Source: Lentinus brumalis
Taxonomy: Eukaryota > Basidiomycota > Agaricomycetes > Polyporales > Polyporaceae
Reading direction: 5' to 3'
Assembly (NCBI GenBank): GCA_001792895.1
Contig: MARA01000053.1
Location: 62,001 to 126,000, forward strand
Length of the DNA stretch: 64,000 nt
The position numbers were made by a program, and so were the translations under genes. The notes beneath the pieces were generated by a model. The model was not told the DNA's origin, ran no database searches, and saw nothing but the letters and a program-made list of their open reading frames with translations. Shown here in pieces: positions 44,101 to 56,751 of the stretch (within the stretch, counting starts at the first letter, position 1; each line of letters opens with the position of its first letter).

Positions 44101-47100
44101 TCCGTTTGCGTCCTTTGGTCCGGCAGCGGGGCCGGCTTGACCTCTCGGTCGCGCGGTGTCTGGCCCACATCATTTACCGCATCTGAAACGAACGCGGTCT
44201 CTACGTAAGCCAGTCTGAACAACCCGAGACGAACCAGCATACCTCGATGATCAACCTCTTCAAGACTCGAGTTGTCCGGCTTCGCGACACGGTCCGGGAA
44301 CTATGACGGACGTCGATCACTGTCGTTCCGCGTGAGTAGTACTCAGGGCGACGTACCTGAACTTGCATCAACTCGGGCTGCTTGAGCCGGCGTGCAAGAT
44401 ACGCGACTGCGTCTGTCGAGCCTGCGGTTGAATCTATAGCGTCGCTCTGCGGACACTGGCAGGCCGCACGACCGCGTTCAAATCGAGTCGACTACAAGCT
44501 CCGGCGAGCGGGCGAGTCGAGGAGTCTGCCAACGGAGTACGCATGAGTACCACTGCCATTCGCGCGGCCTCGCGACATGTCGACATATACCTCCTTCCGA
44601 GTCCTTCGTGCTGGCATTCCGCGTTGCAGAGGTCTCGGTCAAGTGGTGTCGACGGCAGTAACTCCGTCCGGACCGCGACTGACCTGCAGGATGCCAGTGC
44701 AGGCGAGGACACTGCCGAAGAACGTGTCATCGACGTACTTCGTGCAGCACTGAGCCCCGCACGGCATCAAGCACTTCGCTCACCACTCTGCAAGATCGTT
44801 CCTGGGGAGATGTTGGTGAGTACATGGTTCGACTTACATCAAAGTTGAATGATCTGACTCACACATTCAAGGCATCCCACGCTCGGCCCGGACGTACGAG
44901 ATAGACTCGCCGTGGTGGGAGTGAGCATACCTGCTCGCGTCTTGATCTCGGCCCGGGAGTCTGGAAGGCCGGGGTCTATGCATGAGCTAGTGCCGTGCTA
45001 GAGAGTCCATAGCGGGACTCACCGAGTTGAGAGGATACCAGCACGGGCACCTGCGCCCCGGGGGGCTATCCGGCGGTATGTCAGAATGTTTGCGCGTCCC
45101 TGTTGTCGCACATACATATCTCGAGCGGTACTCTACGTTATATTCATTAGCTCGCCTGTAAGTAGCCCGGGACGTCATGCAGTAGCGTACCTGTCAATTG
45201 AAGAGTTCGACGCGAACTATGTGTGAGAGATCAGCTCTGTTTCTGAAGCGATTGAGAGACATACCAGGGTATGGTGGCGAGTGAAAGCCGGGCGGTGTTC
45301 ATTTAAGCGGCCGAAGGTCAGCGTGAAGCTAGACAAAGAGGCAGAAAGGCGCATAAGAACCGGAAGAGGGACGTCAAGAGGCCGGAAATGATCGAACTAT
45401 TCATGAGGGAGGGAGGGAGAAGACAAGAAGATGGTCTCCGGGCAGCTCGGGCAAGGCGGTGGGTGGGAGTAAAAAGAGTTGAGAACGAGGAAGCACGCGA
45501 AGAGAGATACAGCAATACTACATAAGACGGAAACAAATGGAAGGGCGGAGGTAAGGAAGATGGGCGGACAGGGGAAGAGGGGAGGGGAAGTGAGTGCAGA
45601 ACCGACAAGAGCAGGGGGATCTTATATACACGAGGGATGGCCGCAGACCCCGAGAATCCTTCCGAGCGCAAACAACTCGCGCGTGCAGTGTTTGGAGCTG
45701 CCAAGCCTGACATGTCATGCGCTGGGCCAACCGGCACACGCCACGGCGGAGAGCGGTCGAGCTACGAGAGAAGATACGGGTCAGCGGACACGGGAGGATG
45801 GAAGATTGAGGACTCCTGGCGAGAGAACGCGTTTCACGGCTCTTAGCACTCTGGGCGCAACTCGCCTATGTGAGCGCTCCGTTCACCATCAATTGGGGTT
45901 GCTCGTAATTGCGGGACAAAATTGGGGAAGCTGAACGGGCGGGCGGGCATACCGGAGAATAGGAGCTGTTTCCGAGGTGCTCTCGGACTCTCCTTGTATC
46001 CTGACTGGTGCAAGAGCATAAGGGTAAGCTACACAGTCTTAGATAGACGCGTAGCTTGAGTTGCTTACCTCGAGTCGCGCAACGGGGACAATCAACGAGT
46101 GTAGGATCGTCGCAGACCATGTGCTCATTGAAATATACGAGATTCCGAGTCTTTCAACGCGTGCTTCAAGGTCTCCCGGGGTGCATAGTGTCAGCGATAC
46201 CATAAGCTAAGTGTTAGAGGCAGCTGTGTGGCATGGGAGTGGCTAGAGACAATGTGCGGAGCTGGACGAGCACGAGAAGGATGCTCAGATCCAGATCTGC
46301 GCAACTGGCGTAGTGGCAGAAGCGCCGCCTTGCCGCATGCCGGCTCGCCCGTATCGCCCCCGCTTTTCATCTCTACGTCACTCCTGTCATCCGGCCGGCC
46401 GTTGGCTCGCATCTCGGAAGCATTGCGCTTGTCAGTACTGTTTCCCAGAGTTCCATGAGCCTGACTAGCTGTTCTCAGCCAATCTACTGACCTTGAAGGC
46501 CGTCATCTTTCCGCAGAGTTTGTATTCACCTCGGTGTCACTATTGATAGTCCATTTGGAATGTCATACTGTAAATTGCACCTCCTGCTTTCTAGTGTACA
46601 AGGCATCCAGAGGGTGCAGCGGGGACGCCGTGGCTGTTGCGGAAGACAGTCGGTGTCGGCCCGAAAGCTGTCAGTGACTGCCAGATCAGCTGAGTCTAGA
46701 CTGCCCTTCGGCTACTGAAGATCGGAACAAAATATTGATCTGCCGAACGGCGAGCACTGCACCGTGTCAAGGCTCGAATAGCTGGGAAAGTCTGTATGTG
46801 TCGCACGAAGACTCAGTGGTCTGCCCTTCTGCCATGCGTGTCCCCATACCAGTCTCCTTTGGACAGTGCTCTCCTCGACACTGCAGGTAAACTATTGAAG
46901 CGCAAAAAGTCAGCAGAACATACACAGAGTGCCAGATGTCAGGTCAATTAAGCGAGCTGCAAGCGAGACACACAACCGAGCTTGTTTCACAACAAACACG
47001 GGCTGCATCGGCATTATGAAGCCTAAAACCATTTCTGTCATTGCAGAATGCTACGTGGCATGGCTCGCTACAGCGGTGCTTACGCGTTAGGGCCGTACTC

Positions 47101-49431
47101 GCCGGATGGAACCCAGGACCCTTGCGTTGAACCCTGCTGTCTCTACTGACTCCCCATCTCTCCCAACCTCCTGCGCACGACACCTACCTGCTTCATACCG
47201 CCTCAACCTGTGCACGACCTAGCCAGATCTGCGCTCTCGACCAACCTATCACATGGTGTACGTCGGAGCATCCTGTGAACAGAGAAGTGGTCTTCGTCGC
47301 TGTCAACTTCGGTGAGGTATGTCTCCCGTACGCTTCGAGACTCAAATGTCGAAGCTCACCTTGAACCCCTTCGCGTCTCTCCGAACAGGTTACAGTGCGA
47401 CAGGCCCACAGTGATGCGCTATAACAAATGGAATGCCTCGGAGTGGACCTCGTGGTATGTTCAGCTGAGTCCGACATGTCGCAACTGCTCCTCAGAGCAT
47501 TCCGAGGTACGTTTGGACTCCTCCGCGTTGTCTCCTGGTGCTCACTGTCATTGTAAAGCTACGATAGTCGACCGCGCCGGACGGTGAGCAGCCCGAGCCC
47601 ATGTCTGTGCGCAGGTGACCGGTCAGCACTCGTCGTTCTGAGATGTCGACACAATAATGCGGAACCACGAAGCTCGCAGTCGTCAGACACGTCCACCAGG
47701 TGCGACACCGTCGCCGCCCTGGTGTCTGGGTACCTCGAAAGCGCATCGTGAAAGCAGGAGACACAAGCGGCGCGCTGCACTCCAAGGTTCGTTCTGGCTG
47801 CGTGCTGACCCGTTTGTTGCGCTTACCGTTGGACCAGTCAGCCGCATGGTCCCAGACTTGATGCCGACTACGACCGCATGACGCCAGTGCTGAGGGATCA
47901 AGTCATGCCCTGCACACAGTCAGCACTCGTCCTCATTGGCAGATATCCGGGATCGCGCGGGCACGAAGCACACATTGCAGGATCGTCTGCTGCCAAGTCG
48001 ACGGGAGCAATTGTAGACGACGCGGGAGCAGGGCCGCGTGCTGGAGGTGTGGGAGAGACGTACCTCGGTAAGCCGTCAACCTACCTCTTCGTGCTATCCG
48101 CCTCTGAGCCCTCTCCACGTACCCGGTTCACTTTTCCATTGATGAACGCCGCCGAGCGAGATTGGGCTGGACACGCAAGGCAGTCGCGAGGTACGTCAGC
48201 CTCATGCTCCGACTCGCCTTCTCCGGCTGACCGGGCTATGCAGAGGCACCCGGAGGTGAAGTTGAGGAAGGCATACAGACCTACCTCGCCGAGCAATGTC
48301 TACACGCGCGCCGTGGCATTTCATGCGGACGCCCAAATGAGAACTCGAGTCAGACGAACGCGCAACAGACTGCAGAGGTGGGAGAACTACATGCAGAGTA
48401 CGTGAGCTTCAAGCTGAACACGCACTCCTGCTCACCTTGTGATGACTTGCCTATACTTGGACGTTGCGAGCTGCCGGGTGACGTCCAAGCAGCGGAGGTC
48501 GAGGGCACGGCGTGTTGGCCCGGGGCGAGGTACGTTCTATCTATGCTCTTGTCTGCTCGTCGCCGGTGGCAGGCTGCTTGTATGCGTACGCGCAAGTTTG
48601 GGCCGATATCCATGCGCTGGGACATGAGGTCAGAACTACGTGTCCCTCCCAATAGCACTCTGCCGGCCTCCAAATGCGTACCTTGTGCTTTTCGCCCGCT
48701 CCTTCTACGCCCGTATTTGCGCCCTAAACCACTGCGCGAACGCCGCGTCTGCTGTCTTCACCTTCCCGAGAACGTATACTTATCTTCTCCATGCCCGTGT
48801 TCTTGCTCCAGCTAACACATACGACGTGTTCTTGACAGCTTGAGAGCGTACACCAGTATCGATAGAGAGCACGAGATGAAGCAGGTGGTGATGGTGGTTG
48901 GAGACAAGACGCGTCCAGCACTGCATCGCGCTGGAGGCGTGCATAGGCGCCCATATGGGGAGACCGTTTTCGGACGCGTTGGTGGGAGGTTCCCCGGGGA
49001 GCAGTAGAGTAGAATGTGTGTATTCGGGTCCCTAGTACTCTGTGTATGTACTCTGCAGCCCGGAATATATCTCTGCTGAACAAGGAAAACGCGTCCCCGC
49101 ACTTAGCCCCGCCGAGAGGACACACCATGTCGGCGCCGGCTCCTACTGTTCTATATGCGCCGTACAGTGCCCTTTCCAACGTTTTTATCGGCGGGTGCTC
49201 TCGATGTCGCCTCCACGCGAGATCGCACAGTGCAACCACAGTGGCGGTGCCCACGAGGCTACCAACCGCGGCGCTTCCGAGCTGCGCTTGCGACGTCACT
49301 CCACGCTGGCCAAGTCCGCACGCTCGGTCGCTTCGCTCGCATGTCCACTCGCATGTCCGCACACTCGCATGTCCGTGCACGAAATATATTTCTCTGCTAC
49401 TACATCGCTGTCTACGCTACGCCGCTCGCAG
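41114..49431. other. Tetraspanin upstream region and array spacer, unit 2
   Basis: Repeats unit 1: the upstream region to about 41,550, then spacer. From 43,334 it looks identical to unit 1 at +10,455; left of that point it differs by scattered substitutions and small indels. No recognised gene. Confidence 0.5.
45621..45628 (-). promoter_or_regulatory. TATA box of orphan promoter, unit 2
   Basis: Same minus-strand TATATAAG with CT-rich leader as at 35166. Confidence 0.45.
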
Positions 49432-51564
49432 TCGCGCTGGAACTCGATGTACGGGCCCTTGCAGCCGGGCAGCAGGCTGCGCGCGTAGCACGTCTGGCTG
49501 ACCGTCGCCTCGATGAACGGGTTGAAGTACCCGCAGCAGTGGAGCTGGTTCTGGATGCGGAGCCGGCCGTCGAGCCCGAGGTCGCGCGACCACTGCGCGT
49601 TCATCTTGCCCTCGAGGTTGAACGTGCGCTTCTTGTACGTGATGTATCCGGGCGTGACGAGCAGCGCGAAGCACACCCAGAGCAGGAACGAGTACACGGC
49701 CAGGAACGCGCGGTTGTTCAGCAGGATCCCGGACCAGCCGATGAGCGACGTCAGCACCGCGAGTCCCGCCGCGACCGTCGAGATGATCAGCTCCGTCTTG
49801 TTCCCCACCCGGATGATGTCCGCGTGCGTCCACACGTTGAAGTGGATCAGCAGGCAGGCGATCAGCCCCGAGCGAGTAAATTGAGAACTGTGCACGGTGT
49901 CAGCTTCAGTCGAGTTTAGGCATAAGACCGCGGACGAAGGACTTCGGTTATTCAGGCTACCAAAAATCACCCGCGATGGCCGCCGTCGCCGTAATGCAGG
50001 GCGATCTGCGATCGCTACAGACCGAGCTCGGAGCGCAGAGGCGTGGATGATGACAACCTCGTAATGACCGGGCTCTCAGCCACATATCTCAAGGACCGGC
50101 CCCGGCATCGTTACCGCCTACAACCATCCAGGGCTGTATCTCGACGCGCGACCAGCGGCCTAACCCAACCGTTTATCAAACGGTGCAGCTGCCCCTGCCG
50201 CGAGCCCTGGCGCATGTCCAGCACACCACGAAGTGTTTACATTGGACTTCAGGCACGAGGATTGGATCGCTCTGGCCTCGAACCCACACGAAGGTTGTTT
50301 GGCTCTGGCCGTCGCTGCGACGTGAATGGACGCGCACAGCCAGACGACCTCGTCATGGCCGAACCTGCAGCGCGCGAACCCATGCAGGGTCATATCCTGC
50401 ACCCGCATAGTTGCTAGTCGCACCAAAGCTGCAGCGCGTCCCCGGCTCGACCCTCGCCGCAATCCATGACAAGACAACGCAGCACGGCAGGCATCTCGGC
50501 GTTTGGGACGGGACAAATGGCATGCAAAAGGTTGAAGAGTCGCCGCGCGAGGTTACCTTTTGGCCGGTCGCGTTCTCAAATGAGACAAAAGGTATCCTCG
50601 CGCGGCGTGAACCTGTCGCTTTTCGCCCGACCGAAACGCGGGTATGCCTACCGTGCAGAGGACGCTCGAAATGACCTCGATAACCATCCCAGTGGCGTTG
50701 GCTGCTGCGCCGAACAAGGGCGGTGACGCCATCAAAGATGCACGTTGGGCGTCTATCGTGCCAGCGAACGGAAACGGGGTGTCACCAAGGCAACTCCTGT
50801 CCGTCGTCCGCCCGGGGAGACATGAAAATATACGTGTGATGGCGAGCGAAGGAGACCCAAATATGAGAGGTAAAGTGATGATGAGAGAGCCAGCAGGAGC
50901 GGCTTGGCACGAGGCCGGACAACGGGTGTGAGAAGAAGCGAGGACGGGCGACTTGGCAGCGGTGGGAAGAGGCCAGCGATGGAGAGGCAAAGAACGGACA
51001 GATAACAAGGAACTCACCACGAGGTTGGAGAGGAAGAGGACCCATTTGAAGCGGTTCCAGCGCAGACGGCCCTTGCGAGCGCCGCCGCCCTGGCCAAAGT
51101 TGACGCCATCGTAGTCATCGTCGCCATCGCCGGGCATGCGGGACTCGTTTGCACGGAAAGCCTCGCGGCCGCCGCCGCGCTTGGGGATGGGGATGCCGTC
51201 AGCGCCCTTGCCCTTCCTGCGCTTCATGCCGCCGGTGAGGACATGGCTGGAGAACTTGGAGGGGAGGTAGTTGACGGAGAGGGAGGTGGGCATGCCCTTG
51301 CTGTCCATGAGCGGGGTGTCGTTCTTGGGGGACATGGAGCGGAAGGAGCTGGCGCGGGAGCCGTAGGGGAGATTGGGCGGGTCGAGGCCGCTGCTGTTGT
51401 TGTTCATGCCGGCGAGCATGTAGCGGGTGGAGGCAGCTGCGGACTGGACGGACGGCGAGTGGGAGTTGATGGAGGACGAGCGGGAGTGGCTGTCGTGGAC
51501 ACCGTCGTTTCCGTAGCCGGCGTGGGGCGGGAGGAGGGCATCGGGGACGGGGTGAGGGGCCCAT
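49296..51564 (-). pseudogene. 3'-truncated tetraspanin, unit 3 (frameshifted)
   Basis: Exon 1 is 51564-51018 and exon 2 starts at 49887. Two single G losses within the first dozen codons (near 51,541-51,555) throw the reading frame off at once, and a 2-base loss near 49,870 shifts exon 2. The 3' end is cut at the same point as in unit 2. As written it cannot encode a tetraspanin. If the losses are sequencing errors it would equal the unit 2 chimera. Confidence 0.75.
50541..50607. repeat. 22-bp inverted repeat in tetraspanin intron 1, unit 3
   Basis: Identical to the hairpin at 40088-40154 in unit 2: arms 50541-50562 and 50586-50607. Confidence 0.75.
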
Positions 51565-54500
51565 GCTGGTTATGAGGAAAAGAGAGGGCGACTCACGAAG
51601 GACTGCGCTCCATCTAGACGCCGTGGTGCATAGGCGAGAGGAGAGTTCGCGGGCGCGGCGGAGGCAGACAAGGGCGAGAGGAGGACGGGACAGCGGTAGA
51701 ATATGGCGGTGTTGGGATACGAAATGAGGCAGCGTCAGTTTCGCAACGTGCGCGGACGCTTCAAGTTTCACACGTACCGGCAGCGGTGACGGGGTTCCTC
51801 GCCCAGAGTGTCCGTGCCCAGAGCTCGTGCCAGAGTCGAGGTACGTCGACCACATCCGCTGCATCGTACACCTATCGTACACAACAAAGGCACAGTTGCG
51901 AAGATGCACACACACCCGCCATCTTTATCTTCTGTTGTATGTCGCCGGCCACGTGCGCTAGCTAGTAGTGCGACCCACGCAGTACGGTACCATTTGTCTC
52001 CCTCCGCAGTCGCTCCCTCCCCGACACCTCCAAGTCCGCCTCTGCCCGCTCTCCGCTCGTCTTCTGCTCGCTTCCCCTCCCAGGACACGTCTCTCGCTCC
52101 ACCGCTCTCCCTCGCTCTCCCTTCCTCTTCGACGTCCACCCGCAAGACCGCGCACATCTGTCTCACACGGCAGTCCCGGTGTATGCACTGGTGAGTACTC
52201 CGCCGCCGTCGTCCTGCCCTATTCCACTCCATGCACGTCCTCCCTGCACCCTGTCCTCTCTCCGCCTGCAAGCATCACCGTGTCAGTCGTGCCCTCTCGT
52301 TTCCGCACTGCACCCCGCGCCCCCACAAGTCCGCCCTCCGCTCCGCTCCCTCATCTGCACGCTCTGAATCCGAATCGACGAGAACGCCGTCCACCACGCC
52401 ATACTCCTTCGCGGCCTCTGCAAGCATCGCACGACACGCTGCGACGCGCTACGCACTCGACGTCCCCGCCACGATCGGAGTATATGCGACTTGGGTCCGG
52501 CGGAGAGCCGTGCATCAAGAGAGCACGGGGCTGCAGGATCCGCGCTGTACGTCGCGCTATGTCCGACTCTCTGCGCATTCACTGACAATCTCGCAGCTCC
52601 CATGTCGCGGACGCGTCGTAACGCGTCGTGCAGACGCGCACTGACCTCTCCTTTGCCGTCTACAACGGTATCGCATCTGATTCAGACGCGTTCAGGCTTA
52701 CGTTCAAGACCCGAGCTCATCGCCCGCTTCCCATCTGCAGACGAAACCCCGCCACACGGCAAGACCAGGTCTCGACACGCGAGGCACCCGGAATCACGGC
52801 GCACAACATCCCCGCGCACCCGTGCGAAGGTGAGTACAGAATTCGTGTGCACTACACCGTCCGACACTCTGTGCACCAGCGCGCACAACGGCGATCCGAT
52901 CCGAGCGCGTCCAGAAATCGCCCACCCACAACCGCTCTCCGGCCTCGTCCCTGCCCCCCACCGTGGCGACGTCGAAGCACCAGCGCTGGACAACACGGAC
53001 GAGCCCGGTTCGCGTCGTCTGGGCGGCGGAGACCGCGGGAGCGAACATGCGACTCCGGGCCCCGGCAGCGTGGATGCTGCGACTGCCAGCGAACACTCTA
53101 CCAATCGCGCACTTGAGACGCGGGTGAAATATACTCGCGAAGATGCTGCCTCTCGAGGCGTTGCTCCGTGGTCATCCAGCGTACACGCCGAAGCCGACGA
53201 ATCCCGGAGCGTGCAAGCAGTCGCTGCGATGCTCGTGAGTACATGCGCGGTGCTCGTTCGAACCGGTTCGCTCATACTCATTCGCTCGACAGCACGGCTC
53301 CTGTGGGCGACACGGAATCGCCCCGGGCGACGCTAGGCTCATGCATCGCGCATGTATGAAGACTCGGGGTCGGGGCTCCAGACGTGTACGAGGGCATGTA
53401 TGTAGCGTACTCACCGAATATAGTTTTCACTTCTTCGTAGCTGCGCTCGGGACGGACGTGACGCGTGTGGGACTCGCAGCAGCGACCTGGTCGTACGCCG
53501 TTGAGTTCGAAATGCGAGAGGCGAGCGTGTCTGACGACGTACCTCGCGCGTGCGATTCTCGACTAGTTTATGCCAGGAGCAGACGTTGGACGCCTGCGTG
53601 GCGAACAGTGAGTGTCTCGGACTGGGTCTCGAGCCTTTGGAAGCTTGACTAACGCACCTTCGTCTGAACAGGTTGCTCGGAAGCTCGTGGACGAGTTGGA
53701 TTGTCGCGAGGCCGCTGCAGCTCGGCCGCGCATTGCGATGCCGTCGAAGCTGGAACACCATCGTAAGCAGACGAAGAACTCGACAACGAAGAAGTCGCTC
53801 ACCGTCACGAACACCCGACAATGCGCAACTCGCAGTACGTTGTTTGCGCCGGGACTGCCGTCGCGGCCATACGCAGTGCAGCGCAGCTCTCGGACACGAT
53901 CTACGGCTATGCAGGGAAGGTGCGTCAGCCAGAGAAGTTCTGCATCGACGCGAAGCAATTCCGTGAAGTTACGTACCAAGAGGTGTGTAGCCCTTCCGAG
54001 TCTGCGACGCGATGCGCTCAGGACACACGCAGATCCGACCGGGCCTGCCAGTGGATGGCCCAGCACTTCGCGCGCGTCCAGACGACGCGTTGCGCCGGGG
54101 GCCGCACGCGGAGCACGCAACGGTCTCGGAAAACGACCTACCGACATGCACACAAGGTATGTCAGCGAGCCACGTCCTGCATCGACGCGAAGCAGTCGCC
54201 TACTTACCACTCGCTGTGCTGACCTGCGTGTGGTTCGGTGTGCACTCAGGACACACGCAGACGCGACTCGGCCTGCCAGTCGGTGGGTCAGCACTTCGTG
54301 CACCTCCAGACGACGTGCTGCCGACGCCGACGTACCAGGACGCTGTCCGCTGCTCCGAGCCGTCGACGGAACACGCGCCGGCCACTGGCACATGCGTTGC
54401 GGAGACGAACCAGTCCGCCTCCATGTCATGGCGGCGGTCTTGAACCTTCCGGCCATGCCACGAGACTGAGCTGGCCTTGACGAGATCGAGATCAGGTACG

Positions 54501-56071
54501 TCGTAGCGGTTGTGGATGAACGAGCGACTTACGTTCAGCTGTACAGAGATCCTCCGTTTGCGTCCTTTGGTCCGGCAGCGGGGCCGGCTTGACCTCTCGG
54601 TCGCGCGGTGTCTGGCCCACATCATTTACCGCATCTGAAACGAACGCGGTCTCTACGTAAGCCAGTCTGAACAACCCGAGACGAACCAGCATACCTCGAT
54701 GATCAACCTCTTCAAGACTCGAGTTGTCCGGCTTCGCGACACGGTCCGGGAACTATGACGGACGTCGATCACTGTCGTTCCGCGTGAGTAGTACTCAGGG
54801 CGACGTACCTGAACTTGCATCAACTCGGGCTGCTTGAGCCGGCGTGCAAGATACGCGACTGCGTCTGTCGAGCCTGCGGTTGAATCTATAGCGTCGCTCT
54901 GCGGACACTGGCAGGCCGCACGACCGCGTTCAAATCGAGTCGACTACAAGCTCCGGCGAGCGGGCGAGTCGAGGAGTCTGCCAACGGAGTACGCATGAGT
55001 ACCACTGCCATTCGCGCGGCCTCGCGACATGTCGACATATACCTCCTTCCGAGTCCTTCGTGCTGGCATTCCGCGTTGCAGAGGTCTCGGTCAAGTGGTG
55101 TCGACGGCAGTAACTCCGTCCGGACCGCGACTGACCTGCAGGATGCCAGTGCAGGCGAGGACACTGCCGAAGAACGTGTCATCGACGTACTTCGTGCAGC
55201 ACTGAGCCCCGCACGGCATCAAGCACTTCGCTCACCACTCTGCAAGATCGTTCCTGGGGAGATGTTGGTGAGTACATGGTTCGACTTACATCAAAGTTGA
55301 ATGATCTGACTCACACATTCAAGGCATCCCACGCTCGGCCCGGACGTACGAGATAGACTCGCCGTGGTGGGAGTGAGCATACCTGCTCGCGTCTTGATCT
55401 CGGCCCGGGAGTCTGGAAGGCCGGGGTCTATGCATGAGCTAGTGCCGTGCTAGAGAGTCCATAGCGGGACTCACCGAGTTGAGAGGATACCAGCACGGGC
55501 ACCTGCGCCCCGGGGGGCTATCCGGCGGTATGTCAGAATGTTTGCGCGTCCCTGTTGTCGCACATACATATCTCGAGCGGTACTCTACGTTATATTCATT
55601 AGCTCGCCTGTAAGTAGCCCGGGACGTCATGCAGTAGCGTACCTGTCAATTGAAGAGTTCGACGCGAACTATGTGTGAGAGATCAGCTCTGTTTCTGAAG
55701 CGATTGAGAGACATACCAGGGTATGGTGGCGAGTGAAAGCCGGGCGGTGTTCATTTAAGCGGCCGAAGGTCAGCGTGAAGCTAGACAAAGAGGCAGAAAG
55801 GCGCATAAGAACCGGAAGAGGGACGTCAAGAGGCCGGAAATGATCGAACTATTCATGAGGGAGGGAGGGAGAAGACAAGAAGATGGTCTCCGGGCAGCTC
55901 GGGCAAGGCGGTGGGTGGGAGTAAAAAGAGTTGAGAACGAGGAAGCACGCGAAGAGAGATACAGCAATACTACATAAGACGGAAACAAATGGAAGGGCGG
56001 AGGTAAGGAAGATGGGCGGACAGGGGAAGAGGGAGGGGAAGTGAGTGCAGAACCGACAAGAGCAGGGGGAT

Positions 56072-56079
56072 CTTATATA
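56072..56079 (-). promoter_or_regulatory. TATA box of orphan promoter, unit 3, first copy
   Basis: Minus-strand TATATAAG in the first copy of the nested duplication. The spacer downstream (leftwards) is as in unit 2. Confidence 0.45.
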
Positions 56080-56743
56080 CACGAGGGATGGCCGCAGACC
56101 CCGAGAATCCTTCCGAGCGCAAACAACTCGCGCGTGCAGTGTTTGGAGCTGCCAAGCCTGACATGTCATGCGCTGGGCCAACCGGCACACGCCACGGCGG
56201 AGAGCGGTCGAGCTACGAGAGAAGATACGGGTCAGCGGACACGGGAGGATGGAAGATTGAGGACTCCTGGCGAGAGAACGCGTTTCACGGCTCTTAGCAC
56301 TCTGGGCGCAACTCGCCTATGTGAGCGCTCCGTTCACCATCAATTGGGGTTGCTCGTAATTGCGGGACAAAATTGGGGAAGCTGAACGGGCGGGCGGGCA
56401 TACCGGAGAATAGGAGCTGTTTCCGAGGTGCTCTCGGACTCTCCTTGTATCCTGACTGGTGCAAGAGCATAAGGGTAAGCTACACAGTCTTAGATAGACG
56501 CGTAGCTTGAGTTGCTTACCTCGAGTCGCGCAACGGGGACAATCAACGAGTGTAGGATCGTCGCAGACCATGTGCTCATTGAAATATACGAGATTCCGAG
56601 TCTTTCAACGCGGAAGCACGCGAAGAGAGATACAGCAATACTACATAAGACGGAAACAAATGGAAGGGCGGAGGTAAGGAAGATGGGCGGACAGGGGAAG
56701 AGGGGAGGGGAAGTGAGTGCAGAACCGACAAGAGCAGGGGGAT

Positions 56744-56751
56744 CTTATATA
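56744..56751 (-). promoter_or_regulatory. TATA box of orphan promoter, unit 3, second copy
   Basis: Minus-strand TATATAAG in the second copy of the nested duplication. Its leader runs into the first copy, so it would be a promoter reading towards another promoter. Confidence 0.45.

Larger units (their letters stand above)
38977..49431. repeat. Tandem array unit 2 (10,455 bp)
   Basis: Starts at the same point in tetraspanin exon 2 as unit 1 and ends where unit 3 begins. Compared with unit 3 I see no substitutions, only length changes, mostly in runs of one base. Compared with unit 1 its right 6.1 kb is identical and its left 4.4 kb is diverged. Confidence 0.9.
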